From Doris montereyensis (Eukaryota > Mollusca > Gastropoda > Nudibranchia > Dorididae), in the NCBI GenBank assembly GCA_037039925.1, contig JAXRKP010001278.1:1-64000 (forward strand): a stretch of DNA of 64,000 bases. Reading direction: 5' to 3'. The notes below the pieces were generated by a model. That model worked only from the letters and a program-made list of their open reading frames with translations, did not search any database and was not told where the DNA came from. This document shows, piece by piece, positions 1-14,086 of this stretch. The position numbers and the translations under genes are program-made. Position 1 is the first letter of the stretch. Every line of letters begins with the position of its first letter.

Positions 1-187
1 TTTGACTTTTAATCTTTTCTTTTGGGGAGGGGGGGGGGGGTGTTCTATATTATTTTTGTTTTGCTTGTTTGTTTGTTTGGCTTAAGGTCTCTCAGATCAA
101 TGCAAACAGAAATGCCAATAATGCCATGCATTTTGTTACGGTTTACAATGTACTTAGAGAATAATAATGTCATCAGAGTATAACTGA

Positions 188-338
188 CACCGGGGCGACC
201 AGTCCTGGCACATCCTGGCGCCAGGCGAGGCAGTTACCAGAGTACCAATTCTAAAGTCTTCGGTTTGACGCGGCCAAGGATCGAACCCCTGACCTACCAG
301 TCCTCGGTGGACTTCATCCACTGAACCACGGGGACCGG
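188..338 (-). mobile_element. tRNA-derived SINE
   Basis: On the minus strand this block starts with a tRNA-like head. Box A (TGGTTCAGTGG, minus strand of 318-328) and box B (GTTCGATCC, around 278-286) both fit the RNA polymerase III internal promoter consensus and lie about 30 bp apart, as in tRNA genes. About 90 bp of non-tRNA body follows. The head does not fold into a full cloverleaf with an acceptor stem that I can see, so a SINE is more likely than a functional tRNA gene. Confidence 0.65.
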
Positions 339-639
339 TTTGGCCCTTATTATAGCGTGATTGAATGTCTCAGGCATAACTTGGCCATAAGTTAAAGAAG
401 GATTTGATCCTAGAACCTACGGATCGAAAAGCGAAGTTGTGATCTGTCAGACTGCCATGATCTGATGAAAAGCATTTTTTCTCTGCGTGTCGACCGTCCG
501 CATCATTACGTATGGGCATTGCCATTCTTGGTTGGACATACACTCTTTCGTTTTGTTAGGGTCCGGCTTGTATAGTTGTAATCGTTTGGGTTTTGTTAGT
601 CGTTTGTAATCGTTTGGGATTTGTTAGTCGTTTGTAGAG

Positions 640-1615
<976 letters not shown>

Positions 1616-1739
1616 GATCAGATCAGAGTCAGAGTGTCGACGGCCGAGTTGGGAAGGGGAACAGAACGGGCAGGGTGACAAAAGCAGAGACAGCCAAGAC
1701 TAGGCATTGTGCGCACGTGTGCTCGTCATAGTTAACACA

Positions 1740-2104
1740 GATTTGGATGACATACACACACATACATACATACACACACACAAAACACATGCGTGGCATA
1801 TTTGTTTTTACTGGGACGAGGCAAAAAGATGTTATCGTGTATCGAATTTATTGTTCACATGAATTGACTCTTTAGTCTTTAATTTTAATTAAATGCAACC
1901 ATTTGAAAATGTACTTGCAAAAACATGTTGCATTTTGGCAAAAAGTCAAGCCAGCCGTTGTTGCATTTTTAAAGGATGATTAGCGTGGTAAAAATTCGGT
2001 GACATTGACATGAAAAAATTGTGCATTTTGACTAACCGTGCATTTTGGCGGCGTGCAACTTATGGAGAGACGACTGTGTCACAGTCACAGTCACAGTATC
2101 ATCA
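1740..2104. other. no gene seen
   Basis: AT-rich sequence with a short CA run near 1750-1790. I see no coding potential or recognisable element. Confidence 0.5.
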
Positions 2105-2107
2105 GCG

Positions 2108-2215
2108 ATAAACATTACCGTGGAAACCGGTTATAACAGGATTGATGGGGAGAGGCTACAGTCATGTTATAACCTATTTCTGTTATAAACGATTTGCAAG
2201 ATGGAAATACATGAT
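2108..2215. mobile_element. Dispersed repeat, possible Tc1/pogo-type MITE fragment
   Basis: The motif GTGGAAACCGGTTATAACAG followed by GATTGATGGGG recurs at 47677-47780, and the two copies stay similar for roughly 100 bp (ACAGTC, then a GCAAG..GGAAATA stretch). A CAGTGGAAACC-like start resembles the ends of pogo/Tigger-type elements, but no matching inverted end was found here, so the family is only suggested. Confidence 0.4.
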
Positions 2216-2717
2216 GATGTACATGCTTGTAGCCAGTAACCTCCAGCAATGCATTAGATTTAGAATTAGGGCTTTCCATCATTACAATTCTCACTCTTTT
2301 AAAAAAGTGGCTCATTTCATGAAACCAAATTGATGACATTGACAGACAGGTCCATGATGACGAATTGAATCAAGGTGCATTGTTCATTAAATAAGATATC
2401 TTACCTCTACAGTGGTTGGTAATGTATGCACACTTGTAAAAGCTTCTCATGTGTACTTTCCACTTTGATTGACAGAGTCCTGTTTTCGTAGCAAGCTGTA
2501 TGGTCGCAGTCTCATACTTACAACTACAAAACAAGGAAGGAAAGGTGCAGAAGCTGAATATTGTTTCGCTGTTGTGTCTCAGATTTTGGGTTTACAAAAC
2601 CACTGGCACCGGCATGATGATACTAACTAAAATTAAATGCAACACAAATAAAACAACCCAACCCCAAACAAACAATGAAACAACAAATGAAAAACGTTTT
2701 TAAAAAAACAACTTTCC

Positions 2718-2852
2718 ACCAGTTTGTTTGTTTCTTAGAAATGTACCCCGTCCACCATTGCGGTGATCTCAGGGTGAATTAAGAGGTAACAGCAAGATGA
2801 AAAGATAAGGATAAAAGAAGGAAAAGAAAGAAATAAACCTAGCAGTTGACAA
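2718..2852 (+). mobile_element. SINE-like dispersed repeat, tail family
   Basis: This copy carries the phrase GGTGATCTCAGGGTGAATTA, then GAGGTAACAGCAAGATGAAA, then a purine-rich tail ending in an ACCTAGCAG-like string. The same phrase recurs near 49.75, 50.23, 50.70, 50.79, 52.9 and 54.38 kb, so it is an interspersed family. At 54.38 kb it follows a tRNA-like head, which suggests it is a SINE 3' part. The 5' part is missing here. Confidence 0.6.
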
Positions 2853-3299
2853 TTGTGTGATAATACTGGGATAACCTTGACCTATCACTATCACAAATCA
2901 GTGGTATCTGTATCGATATCATGATATACACATCTCTAACTTCTTTTCAGTTCTGTAATAACTAATATTCATCATTATACATGTAATAAGGACGCAGCAC
3001 GGGCAAAAACATTTTCCCTGAACTGATTTATTGATTATGAAAATAATTTTGAGTTTTCACTTAAGAGACTAGATTTAAAATGCGATTTGACAACAGTACA
3101 TTCTAATATAACAAATCAGGTTTCCCAGGCACACACTAAATTAAAATAAAGTGTCGGGTACCTGCCAAGGACATCAAATCATACCTCATCACAAGTATGT
3201 AGCCTACTTCATTTCTTTTTTTTTTCTTCTTCTCCTAATAAGATAAACATGTTAAGACTAACTAAAAGTAAAATACACAGAATCTCTATGTCAGTTCGG
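2853..3299. other. no gene seen
   Basis: AT-rich sequence without a supported feature. Confidence 0.5.
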
Positions 3300-3530
3300 C
3301 GGCACGTCCACTGGAATTTGTTGTCACTCCCAGTCCCAGACTTCACCAAACTCAAGTCAAAGATAAAATAGTCGCTGTCAACGTCCACCGGGATTTGTTG
3401 TCACTCCCAGTCCCAGACTCACTCAAAACTCAAAGGCAAAATACAAAATGTAGTCGTTGCCAACGTCCACTGGGATTTTTTGCCACTCCCAGATCTCACT
3501 CACTCAAAGGTAAAATAGTCGTTACCAATA
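3300..3530. repeat. Minisatellite of about 80 bp, three copies
   Basis: Three degenerate direct copies begin with CGTCCAC(T/C)GG(A/G)ATTT at about 3305, 3380 and 3461. Each continues through CACTCCCAG and an AAGGTAAAATAGTCG-like string. Confidence 0.8.
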
Positions 3531-3589
3531 GTAAGATGGTGTTATGTTTTGCGTGGCCTGGAAGTACAAACAAATCGCTTTCTACCTTT

Positions 3590-4188
3590 CACACAAAGGA
3601 CACAAACACACAGACTCACACTCTCTATCTCACACACGTGAACACAAAAACACATGATACAAGTAATAGTATACTCTCTCTATTTCCAACACAAGGACAC
3701 AAACACAGATGCACACATACACACAGACTCACCCTCTCTATCTCACACACAGGGACACAAACCCACATACAAGCACACTCTATTTCCAACACAAGGACAC
3801 ACACACACAGACTCACACTACTATCTCACACACAGGGACACAAACACACATACAAGCACACTCTCTATTTCCAACACAAGGACGCAAACACATACACACA
3901 GACTCACATTCTCTATCTCACACACAGGGACGCAAACACATACAGAGACACCTCTCTATTTCTAACACAAGGACACAAACACATTAGACAAAATCGCTTC
4001 ATATCTCACACAAAGACACAAACACACACACACATTCTCTTTCTTTCTTACAAAGATACAAACACAGATATAGACAAATAGCTCTACATTCTCACACAAA
4101 CACACACACACACACACACACACAGATTTCTCCTCTTCTTTTCTTACAAAAACACAAACACACACACCTATCTCTCTCTCTCTCTCTC

Positions 4189-4224
<36 letters not shown>

Positions 4225-4593
4225 CACAAGGACGCAAATACTAAATACACACACGCAAAGTCTCTGATCTCTGACACAAGCACAGAAAACACAATCATGG
4301 TCACTCTCTCTGTCTCTGTATCTGTCACACACAAACACATACACAGCCACTCTCTACCTATATTTGAAACAAATACACATACACATAACTCGTTCTCTAT
4401 CTGTCACACAAAGACACAAATACACATACATAGTCCATCTCTCGTCATCTCTGACACAAAACACACAAACACAGATACAAACCTACTTTCTCTCTCTCTG
4501 ACACAAACACATATACACACAATCTGTTTCTATCACACAAACATACATACATAGTCTCTCTCTCTCCAGACGTAAATACACAGACACAAAACA

Positions 4594-4637
<44 letters not shown>

Positions 4638-6061
4638 AGGACACAAACACGCATACGCACGCTCGCTCTCTATCTGTCACACAAAAACACAAACACATAC
4701 AGACCCATTTCTCTTTACCTCACCAACGTCACAAATACACACACACACACTCGCCATATCTCACACAAAGAAAACAAAGACACACACACACACACACTAC
4801 CTCCTTTCTTGCTCACACAAGGACACAAACACACACATACACGCACTCCTCTATCTCTCACACAAGGACTCAAGCACATATACATACTCTCTCTCTCGAA
4901 TACAAAGACACAACCACACATACGCCCATTCTCTATCTCTCTCTCACACAACACACGCACACTCTCTATCGCTCTCACAACGGCACAAACACACTTACAC
5001 ACACACACACACCTGTTCTTTATCTCACACAAAGACACACACACTTTTCATTACAAAGACACAAACACGGATACATACCCATTCTCTCTCCATCTCACAT
5101 AAGGACACAGATGAGATACACACACACGCACAGTCTCTCTTATCTCTGACTCAAGCACACATACATACCGGTAGTTAGTCTCTATCTCTCAGCTCTGGAC
5201 CCAAACACACATACTTGCTCTATCTCCTGCACAAGTACACATGCACACATACAGACACACACACACACTCTCTCTATCTCTCACACAAAGACAGACACAC
5301 ACCCATTCCCTCTATATCTTGCAGCCATAAAGACACACATACACACACGCGTATTCCCATTCTGGACACAAGCACACACATACACATAGTCAGTCTCTCT
5401 TATGCCTGACAATGACATAAACATAAACACACACACAGTCAGCCACTCTTTTCTATCTCCAACTCCCACACAAACACACTTATACACACATTTACTTTCT
5501 ATAATCTCCCACTAGGACACAAACGCACATATAAGCACACTTTCTCTATTTCCCCCACAAGGACACAGACACATAGACACACTCACTCAGTATCTCTCAC
5601 ACAAAGACACAAACACACACACATTCTCTATCTCTTTACAAAGACACAAGCACAGACACACGCCCATTCTTTTTCTACCTCTGACACAAGCACATAAACA
5701 CATCCACATCCACTCTCTGACAGAAACACATAAACACACGTATTCTATCTCTGACATAAACACACATACACACAACATCGTTCTCTGTCACTGTCACACA
5801 TAGACACAAACACACATACATAACCACTTTTCTCTATCTCTGATAGAAACACAGACACATGATGCATTTTCTCTTCATCTCTGACACAAACACACACATA
5901 CACATAACCTCACTCTGTATCTCTCATACATAGCTATTCTCTCTCTGACACAAACACAAACACACAGCCACATCTCTACACATAACCTCACTCTCACACA
6001 ATACACACATGATACATAGTAATCTCTGACACAAACACACATGACATTATTGACATACACA

Positions 6062-6145
<84 letters not shown>

Positions 6146-7230
6146 CACACAAATACATACACAACCTCTCTCTCTCTCTATCTATGACACAATGGATACA
6201 TAGTAACAACTCCCCTGGTAATACACTTTCTATCTATCTTCATACAAGGACACAGACACACATAAACACACACTCGCTTTCTATCTCTCACACAAAACAC
6301 ACACACACACACTCTATCTCACACAAAAACAAACACACACCCATTTTCTCTATCTCTACACGAAGACACACAAACACACATACACTCACACTCTGTCTAT
6401 GTCTGACACAAACACACACTCTATCTCCCCACAAACACACATACACTCATTCTCCGTCACTGATACACACACAGACACAGCCACTCTTTCTCTCTCACTC
6501 TCACGCAAGGTTACAAACGCACACATACAGCCACTCTCTCTCTCTCTCTGTCTGTCTGTCTTGTGTCTCTCACACAAGGATACAAACACACACACGGCCA
6601 CTCTTTGTTCTTTCACATAACACAAACCCACTTTCTCTTTCTCACATAAGGACACAAACATACACATAGCCACTCTCTGTATATCTCTGCATAAGGACAA
6701 ACGAAACACACACAGCCACTCTCAATATATCTCACATAAGGACACAAACACACACACATAAACCACTCTTTTCTCTCTATATACAATAATATATATCTCA
6801 CATATGACACAAACACACACACAATGCCACTCTCTCTAACCTCACATAAGGACACAAACACACACACACAGCCACTCTATATATCTCTCATGAGTCATAT
6901 AAGGACGTACACACACAACCACTCTCTCATTTCATTCTTCACACTCACACAAGGACACCTAAAACCATACACATACACAGTAGACAGCATCTCTGTCACT
7001 CACACAAGGACACAAACGCAGATACACATCTCCTGTCTGTCTGTCTGTCTCTCTATCTATCTATCTGATCCATCTCTCACACAAGGAGACAAACGCAGAT
7101 GACAGAGCCATTTTTTCTCTCTGTCTCTCACTAGTGTCAGTCTGTCAGTCTGTCTGTCTCTCTATCTATTTCTAACACTAACACAAACACATACACACAC
7201 ATTTGTGACTGTGACACAGCCATTCTTTCT
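3590..7230. repeat. 3.6-kb CA/CT-rich degenerate tandem repeat
   Basis: The block is built from variants of CTCTATCTCTCACACAAGGA followed by CACAAACACACATACACAC, repeated at irregular intervals of about 40-70 bp. It contains pure (CT)n tracts, for example near 4170-4220, 4600-4625 and 6065-6140, and (TCTG)n near 7035. The open frames rich in His/Thr or Val/Cys are repeat artefacts. No gene is supported in it. Confidence 0.95.
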
Positions 7231-7431
7231 CTCTGTCTCTCACAACATTCATGACCCTTTGACTAATAATAATCATAACAACAGTCACTCTCCTTCTATT
7301 TCTAACACTAACACAAAAACACATACACATTTATTCACATTTTCTGTCTTTCTCTGTTTCTCTATATTACAACATTCATGACCCTTGACTTTCTTAATAA
7401 TAATCATTTTATTAAAATCTACTTCACACAG
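7231..7431. other. Spacer before the C1q-like array
   Basis: This stretch contains a duplicated phrase (ACAACATTCATGACCC near 7245 and 7370) and a TTAATAATAATCAT string that is part of the spacer repeated between all later C1q-like units. The array's spacer homology therefore begins here. Confidence 0.6.
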
Positions 7432-7945
7432 TTGATTCAAGCCAAGACGTGTCTTGTTTGATGTTGTGACAAGTACAAAATGTGAAGTTCAATTAATGTG
7501 ATAGTGAAGTTGTCGTGAATGTGTGGTTAGGTGGCAATGGCCTACACTTCAACAATTCCTTTATTGGTGAAACAAGGAGAAAAGGGACTCGTTAACAGGT
7601 TTAATCTTGTAGCAGGGAAAGATCGTTAGTGAATGCTACACAACAGGAAGTACCCAACACCAACTTTGACAAGACAGATTGTGTCTTCAGACCTGCACGT
7701 AGTGGCGTGTATGGATTGAACGTGTATGTCTACCAAGGGGGTGAAGGTGAAATGAATGTTTGGTTATGTAGCAATGGCGTACACTTCAACAATTCCTTTA
7801 TTTGTAAAAGAATGAGACAGAGGACTTCGTTAACAGGTTTTTAATCTTGTAGCAGGGGAAGAGCGTTGGGTGAAAGTTGTGGCTACAAAAGGAAGTCCTG
7901 TGCGATTGTTGTCAGATTTCAGTGGCATTCTCATATCACATGTGT
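7432..7945 (+). pseudogene. C1q-like unit 1, truncated
   Basis: The leader TTGATTCAAGCC is followed by a shortened segment that lacks the SGVYG-coding part. Two core landmarks follow near 7540 and 7779. The second core is complete from NTNFDKTD to SFI. The C-terminal FSG segment near 7919 has lost the usual stop (CACATG in place of CACAGTAAG). The leader resembles subtype B. Confidence 0.65.
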
Positions 7946-8076
7946 TTGCCAACACTTCTCTTTCTGTCTGTCTGTCTTTGTCCATCTGTATTGCAACAGT
8001 CATGACCCTTTGACCTTTCTTAATAATAATTAACCACTTTATTGCATAATTGAAATCACTTTATACTACACTACAG

Positions 8077-9714
8077 TTGATTCAGCAAAGACGTGTTTTC
8101 ATTTGGATGCTACGAACGACACGTCAAAATTTGAAGATGGAAGTCACGAAATTCGTTAAATTTGATAACTATTAAAGCCCATGTCCTCAACACCAACTTT
8201 GACAAGACATTGACTAAAGTCTTCAGACCTACACGTAGTGGTGTGTATGGATTGAACGTAATATGTCTGCCAACATGGTAATGGTGAAATGAATGTTTGG
8301 TTAGTAGCAATGCGTACACTTCAACAATTCCTTTATTAGTGAAACAAGGAGAAAGTGGGACTCCGTTAACAGGTTTTAAATCTTGTAGCAGCGAAAAGAT
8401 CGTTGGGTGAATGTTGTGGCTACAACAACAGGGAAGTCCCCAACACCAACTTTGACAAGACAGATTGTGTCTTCAGACCTGCACGTAGTGAACATGTACG
8501 GATTGAATGTGTTTGTCTGTCTGCACCGGGGTGAAGTGAAAATGAACGTGTAGGTAGCAATGGCGTACACTTCAACAATTCCTTTATTGGTGAAACAATG
8601 AGACAGTAAGACTCTGTAACAGGTTTTCATCTTGTAGCAGGGGGAGAGTGTTTGGTGAATGTTGTGGCTACTACAACAGGAAGTACCCAACACCAACTTT
8701 GACAAGACAGATCTTCAGACCTACGTAGTGGCGTGTATGGATTGAACGTGTTTGTCTAACATGGTAATGGTGAATGTTTGGTTAGGTATCAATGGCGTAC
8801 ACTCAACAATTCCTTTATTGACCCGTTATAACAGGTTTTTAAACAAGGAGAAAGTGCTACAACAACAGGAATTCCCCAAGGCTTAACATCCAGAGAAAGA
8901 TCTTTTGGCTACAACAAAGACAAGACGTCTTCAGGCCTGCCCGTAGTGGCTTGTATGGATTGAACGTGTTGTTTGTCTGCACACGGGGTGATGGTGAAAT
9001 GAATGTGTGGCTAGGTAGGTACAATGGCGTACACTTCAACAATAGCTTTATTGGTGAAACAAGGAGACAGTAGGACTCCGTTAACATGCTTTTCATCTTG
9101 TAGCAGGGCAAGAGTGTTTTTGGTGAATTTTGTGGCTACAACAACAGTCTGAAGTCCCCAACACTAACTTTGACAAGACAGACTAATTGAAATCCTTTCA
9201 GACCAATTGATTCCAAACACGTAGTGGCGTGTATGGATTGAACGTGTTTGTCTACCAAGGGGTGAAGGTGAAATGAATGTGTGGTTATGTAGCAATGGCG
9301 TACACTTCAACAATTCCTTTATTTGTAAAACAAGGAGACAGTAGGACTCGTTAACATGGTTTTCATCTGTAGCAGGGGAAGATCGTTGGCTGAATGTTGT
9401 GGCTACTACAACAGGAAGTACCCAACACCAACTTTGACAAGACAGACTGTGGTCTTCAGACCTGCACGTAGTGGCATCTATGGATTGAATGTGTTTGTCT
9501 ACCAAGGGGGGTGAAGGTGAAATGAATGTGTGGTTAGGTAGCAATGGCGTACACTTCAACAATTCCTTTATTTGTGAAACAAGGAGACAGTAAGACTCTG
9601 TTAACAGGTTTTAATCTTGTAGCAGGGGAAGAGCGTTGGGTGAATGTTGTGGCTACAAAAGGAAGTCCATGTGTGGTGTGTTGTATTTTCAGTGGCATTC
9701 TCATATCACAGTAA
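8077..9714 (+). pseudogene. C1q-like unit 2, six cores
   Basis: Subtype A leader (CACTACAG acceptor, GGAAGTCACG). Six degraded cores have landmarks near 8314, 8570, 8800, 9026, 9298 and 9547. The terminal FSG segment ends in TAA at 9712-9714. Several cores are internally rearranged or deleted (for example 8820-8930), making this the most scrambled unit. Confidence 0.7.
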
Positions 9715-9850
9715 GCCAACACTTTCTTTCTGTCTGTCTGTCTTTGTCCATCTGTATTGCAACAGTCATGACCCTTTGACCTTTCTTAATAATAATCATA
9801 ACCACTGTATTGTATAATTGAAATCACTTTATTTCTACTTCACACTACAG

Positions 9851-10503
9851 TTGATTCCAGCAAAGACGTGTTTTCTTTGATGTTACGAACGACACGTCAA
9901 AATTTGAAGATCCAGGAAGTCACGAAATTCGTTAAATTTGATAAATATTAAAGCCCACGTCCTCAACACCAACTTTGACAAGACAGACTGTGTCTTCAGG
10001 CCTGCACGTAGTGGTGTGTATGGATTGAACGTGTATGTCTGCCAACATGGTGATGGTGAAATGAATGTTTGGTTAGGTAGCAATGGCGTACACTTCAACA
10101 ATTCCTTTATTAGTGAAACAAGGAGAAAGTGGGACTCCGTTAACAGGTTTTAAATCTTGTAGCAGGGAAAGATCGTTGGTGAATGTTGTGGCTACAACAA
10201 CAGGAAGTCCCCAACACCAACTTTGACAAGACAGACTGTGTCTTCAGACCTGCACGTAGTGGCATGGATTATGGATTGAATGTGTTTGTCACCAACGGGG
10301 TGAAGGTGAAATGAACGTGTGGTTAGGTAGCAATGGCGTACACTTCAACAATTCCTTTATTGGTGAAACAATGAGACAGTAAGACTCTGTTAACAGGTTT
10401 TCATCTTGTAGCAGGGGGAGAGCGTTGGGTGAATGTTGTGGCTACACAAGGAAGTCCATGTGCGGTGTGTTGTAATTTCAGTGGCTTTCTCATATCACAG
10501 TAA
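9851..10503 (+). pseudogene. C1q-like unit 3, two cores
   Basis: Subtype A. The first core is open from about 9938 to 10153 and keeps the FDKTD..VF..SGVYGLN motif. It then stops after VNRF, where other copies show a shift at the T-run. The second core has its landmark near 10337. The unit ends in TAA at 10501-10503. Confidence 0.72.
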
Positions 10504-10634
10504 GCCAACACTTCTCTTCTGTCTGTCTGTCTTTGTTTTTCTGTGTTGCAACATTCATGACCCTTTGACCTAACTTAATAATAATCATAACCACTGTATT
10601 GCATAATAGAAATCACTTTATTTCTACTTTACAG

Positions 10635-11391
10635 TTGATTCAAGCGAAGACGTGTTTTCTTTGATGTTACGACACGTACAAAATTTGAAGATCCAGTAAA
10701 TCACGAAATTCGCTAAGTTTGAGTTTGATAAATATTAAAGCCCATGTCCTCAACACCAACTTTGACAAGACAGACTGTGTCTTCAGGCCTGCACGTAGTG
10801 GTGTGTATGGATTGAACGTGTATGTCTACCCAACGGGGTTAAGGTGAAATGAATGTGTGGTTGTGTAGCAATGGCGTACACTTCAACAATTCCTTTATTT
10901 GTAAAACAAGGAGACAGTAGGACTCCGTTAACAGGTTTTTCATCTTGTAGCAGGGAAAGAGTGTTGGGTGAATGTTGTGGCTACTACAACAGGAAGTACC
11001 CAACACCAACTTTGACAAGACAGACTGTGTCTTCAGGCCTGCACGGGGTGAAGGTGTGGTGTGTATGGATGAAACAATGAGACAGAGACGTTGTTTTATG
11101 TCTGGCTACCAACAACTTTGACAAGACAGTAATGCAGTGGCTTGTACCGATTGAACGTGTTTGTCTACCAAGGGTGGTGAAGGTGAAATGAATGTGTGGT
11201 TATGCAGCAATGGCGTACACTTCAACAATTCCTTTATTTGTAAAACAAGGAGACAGTAGGACTTCATTAACAGGTTTTTAATCTTGTAGCAGGGGGAAGA
11301 GTGTTGGTGAATGTTGTGGCTACAAAAGGAAGTCCATGTGCGGTGTGTTGTAATTTCAGTGGCTTTCTCATATCACAGTAAGCCAACACTT
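10635..11391 (+). pseudogene. C1q-like unit 4, two cores plus fragments
   Basis: Subtype B leader (CTTTACAG acceptor, CAGTAAATCACG). Core landmarks lie near 10873 and 11212 with a scrambled partial core around 11030-11160. The unit ends in TAA at 11389-11391. Confidence 0.7.
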
Positions 11392-11517
11392 TCTTTCTGT
11401 CTGTCTGTCTTTGTCCACCTGTATTGCAACAGTCATGACCCTTTGACCTTTCTTAATAATAATCATAACCACTGTATTGTATAATAGAAATCACTTTATT
11501 TCTCCTTCACACTACAG

Positions 11518-12357
11518 TTGATTCCAGCAAAGACGTGTTTTCTTTGATGTTACGAACGACACGTCAAAATTTGAAGATCCAGGAACTCACGAAATTCGTT
11601 AAATTTGATAAATATAAAGCCCATGTCCTCAACACCAACTTTGACAAGACAGATTGACTGTGTCTTCAGACCTGCACGTAGTGGTGTGTATGGATTGAAC
11701 GTGTTGTCTGCCAACATGGTACAAAAGGAATGTTTGGTTAGGTATCAATGGCAACACTTCAACAATTCCTTTATTGGTGAAACAAGGAGAAAGACTCCGT
11801 TAACAGGTTTTAAATGTCTTAACAGGTTTTTTGACAAGACAGATCTTGCCTAGCGTGTATGGATTGAATGTGTTTGTCTACCAAAAGACGTTGGCTAGGT
11901 AGCAATGGCGTACACTTCAACAATTCCTTTATTGGCTTGTGAATGTTGTGGCTACAACAACAGGAAGTCCAACACCAACTTTGACAAGACAGACTTGTCT
12001 TCAGACCTTGTGTTTGTCCAAGGTGAAGGTGAAATGAATGTGTGGTTATGTAGCAATGGCGTACACTTCAACAATTCCTTTATTTGTAAAACAAGGAGAC
12101 AGTAGGACTTCGTTAACAGGTTTTAACAGGTTTTACAACAACAGGAAGTACCCAAATCTTGACAAGACAGGGGAAGAGATGTTGGATTGAATGTTTGTGG
12201 CTGAACGTGTGGTTAGGTAGCAAGGTACACTTCAACAATTCCTTTAGTAAAAGAAGGAGACATGACTGTTAACAGGTTTTTAATCTTGTGTTGTGAATGT
12301 TTGGCTAGCAGTCCATGGCGGTGTGTTGTATTTTCAGTGGCTTTCATATCACAGTAA
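11518..12357 (+). pseudogene. C1q-like unit 5, four broken cores
   Basis: Subtype A. Landmarks lie near 11751, 11908, 12059 and 12229. Most cores have internal deletions, so spacing falls to ~150 bp. The FSG segment is slightly deleted (CTTTCATATC). The unit ends in TAA at 12355-12357. Confidence 0.68.
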
Positions 12358-12492
12358 GCCAACACTTCTCTTTCTGTCTGTCTGTCTTTGTCCATCTGTA
12401 TTGCAACAGTCATGACTTTGACCTTTCTTAATAATAATCATAACCACTGTATTGCATAATTGAAATCACTTTATTTCTACTTCACACTACAG

Positions 12493-13149
12493 TTGATTCC
12501 AGCAAAGACGTGTTTTCTTTGATGTTACGAACGACACGTCAAAATTTGAAGATCCAGGAAGTCACGAAATTCGTTAAATTTGATAAATATTAAAGCCCAT
12601 GTCCTCAACACCAACTTTGACAAGACAGACTGTGTCTTCAGGCCTGCACGTAGTGGTGTGTATGGATTGAACGTGTTTGTCTGCCAACATGGTGATGGTG
12701 AAATGAATGTTTGGTTAGGTAGCAATGGCGTACACTTCAACAATTCCTTTATTGGTGAAACAAGGAGAAAGTGGGACTCGTTAACAGGTTTTAAATCTTG
12801 TAGCAGGGAAAGATCGTTGGATGCATGTTGTGGCTACAACAACAGGAAGTCCCCAACACCAACTTTGACAAGACAGACTGTGTCTTCAGACCTGCACGTA
12901 GTGGCATGTATGGATTGAATGTGTTTGTCTACCAACGGGGTGAAGGTGAAATGAACGTGTGGCTAGGTAGCAATGGCGTACACTTCAACAATTCCTTTAT
13001 TGGTGAAACAATGAGACAGTAAGACTCTGTTAACAGGTTTTCATCTTGTAGCAGGGGAGAGCGTTGGGTGAATGTTGTGGCTACACAAGGAAGTCCATGT
13101 GCGGGTGTTGTATTTTGTAATTTCAGTGGCTTTTCTCATATCACAGTAA
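12493..13149 (+). pseudogene. C1q-like unit 6, two cores
   Basis: Subtype A. Two well-kept cores have landmarks near 12727 and 12977, exactly about 250 bp apart. The first is open from 12580 through RRKWDSL. The unit ends in TAA at 13147-13149. It is nearly the same as unit 3, which suggests recent unequal exchange or copying. Confidence 0.74.
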
Positions 13150-13281
13150 GCCAACACTTCTCTTTCTGTCTGTCTGTCTTTGTTTTTCTGTGTTGCAACA
13201 TTCATGACCCTTTGACCTAACTTAATAATAATCATAACCACTGTATTGCATAATAGAAATCACTTTATTTCTACTTTACAG

Positions 13282-13949
13282 TTGATTCAAGCAAAGACGT
13301 GTTTTCTTTGATGTTACGACACGTACAAAATTTGAAGATCCAGTAAATCACGAAATTTGCTAAGTTTGAGTTTGATAAATATTAAAGCCCATGTCCTCAA
13401 CACCGACTTTGACAAGACAGACTGTGTCTTCAGGCCTGCACGTAGTGGTGTGTATGGATTGAACGTGTATGTCTACCCACTACCAACGGGTAGAAGGTGA
13501 AATGAATGTGTGGTTAGGTAGCAATGGCGTACACTTCAACAATTCCTTTATTTGTAAAACAAGGAGACAGTAGGACTCCGTTAACAGGTTTTTCATCTTG
13601 TAGCAAGCAGGGAAAGAGTGTTGGGTGAATGTTGTGGCTACTACAACAGGAAGTACCCAACACTAACTTTGACAAGACAGACTGTGTCTTCAGGCCTGCA
13701 CGTAGTGGTGTGTATGGATTGAACGTGTATGTCTACCAAGGGGGTGAAGGTGAAATGAATGTGTGGTTATGTAGCAATGGCGTACACTTCAACAATTCCT
13801 TTATTTGTAAAAGAATGAGACAGTAGGACTTCATTAACTGGTTTTTAATCTTGTAGCAGGGGAAGAGCGTTGGGTGAATGTTGTGGCTACAAAAAGGAAG
13901 TCCATGTGCGGTGTGTTGTAATTTCAGTGGCTTTCTCATATCACAGTAA
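13282..13949 (+). pseudogene. C1q-like unit 7, two cores
   Basis: Subtype B. Landmarks lie near 13528 and 13779. The second core is open at 13629-13826 and ends at a TAG inside GAGACAGTAGG. The unit ends in TAA at 13947-13949. It closely matches unit 9. Confidence 0.74.
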
Positions 13950-14086
13950 GCCAACACTTCTCTTTCTGTCTGTCTGTCTTTGTCCATCTGTATTGCAACA
14001 TTCATGACCCTTTGACCTTTCTTAATAATAATCATAACCACTGTATTGTATAATAGAAATCACTTTATTTCTCCTTCACACTACAG

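Noticed and set aside
188..338. Functional tRNA gene on the minus strand
   Set aside because: Both promoter boxes are present, but no paired acceptor stem or terminator is evident and the sequence continues as a SINE body.
3395..7102. Many open frames rich in His/Thr or Val/Cys
   Set aside because: Products of the CA/CT repeat; no domain or start context.
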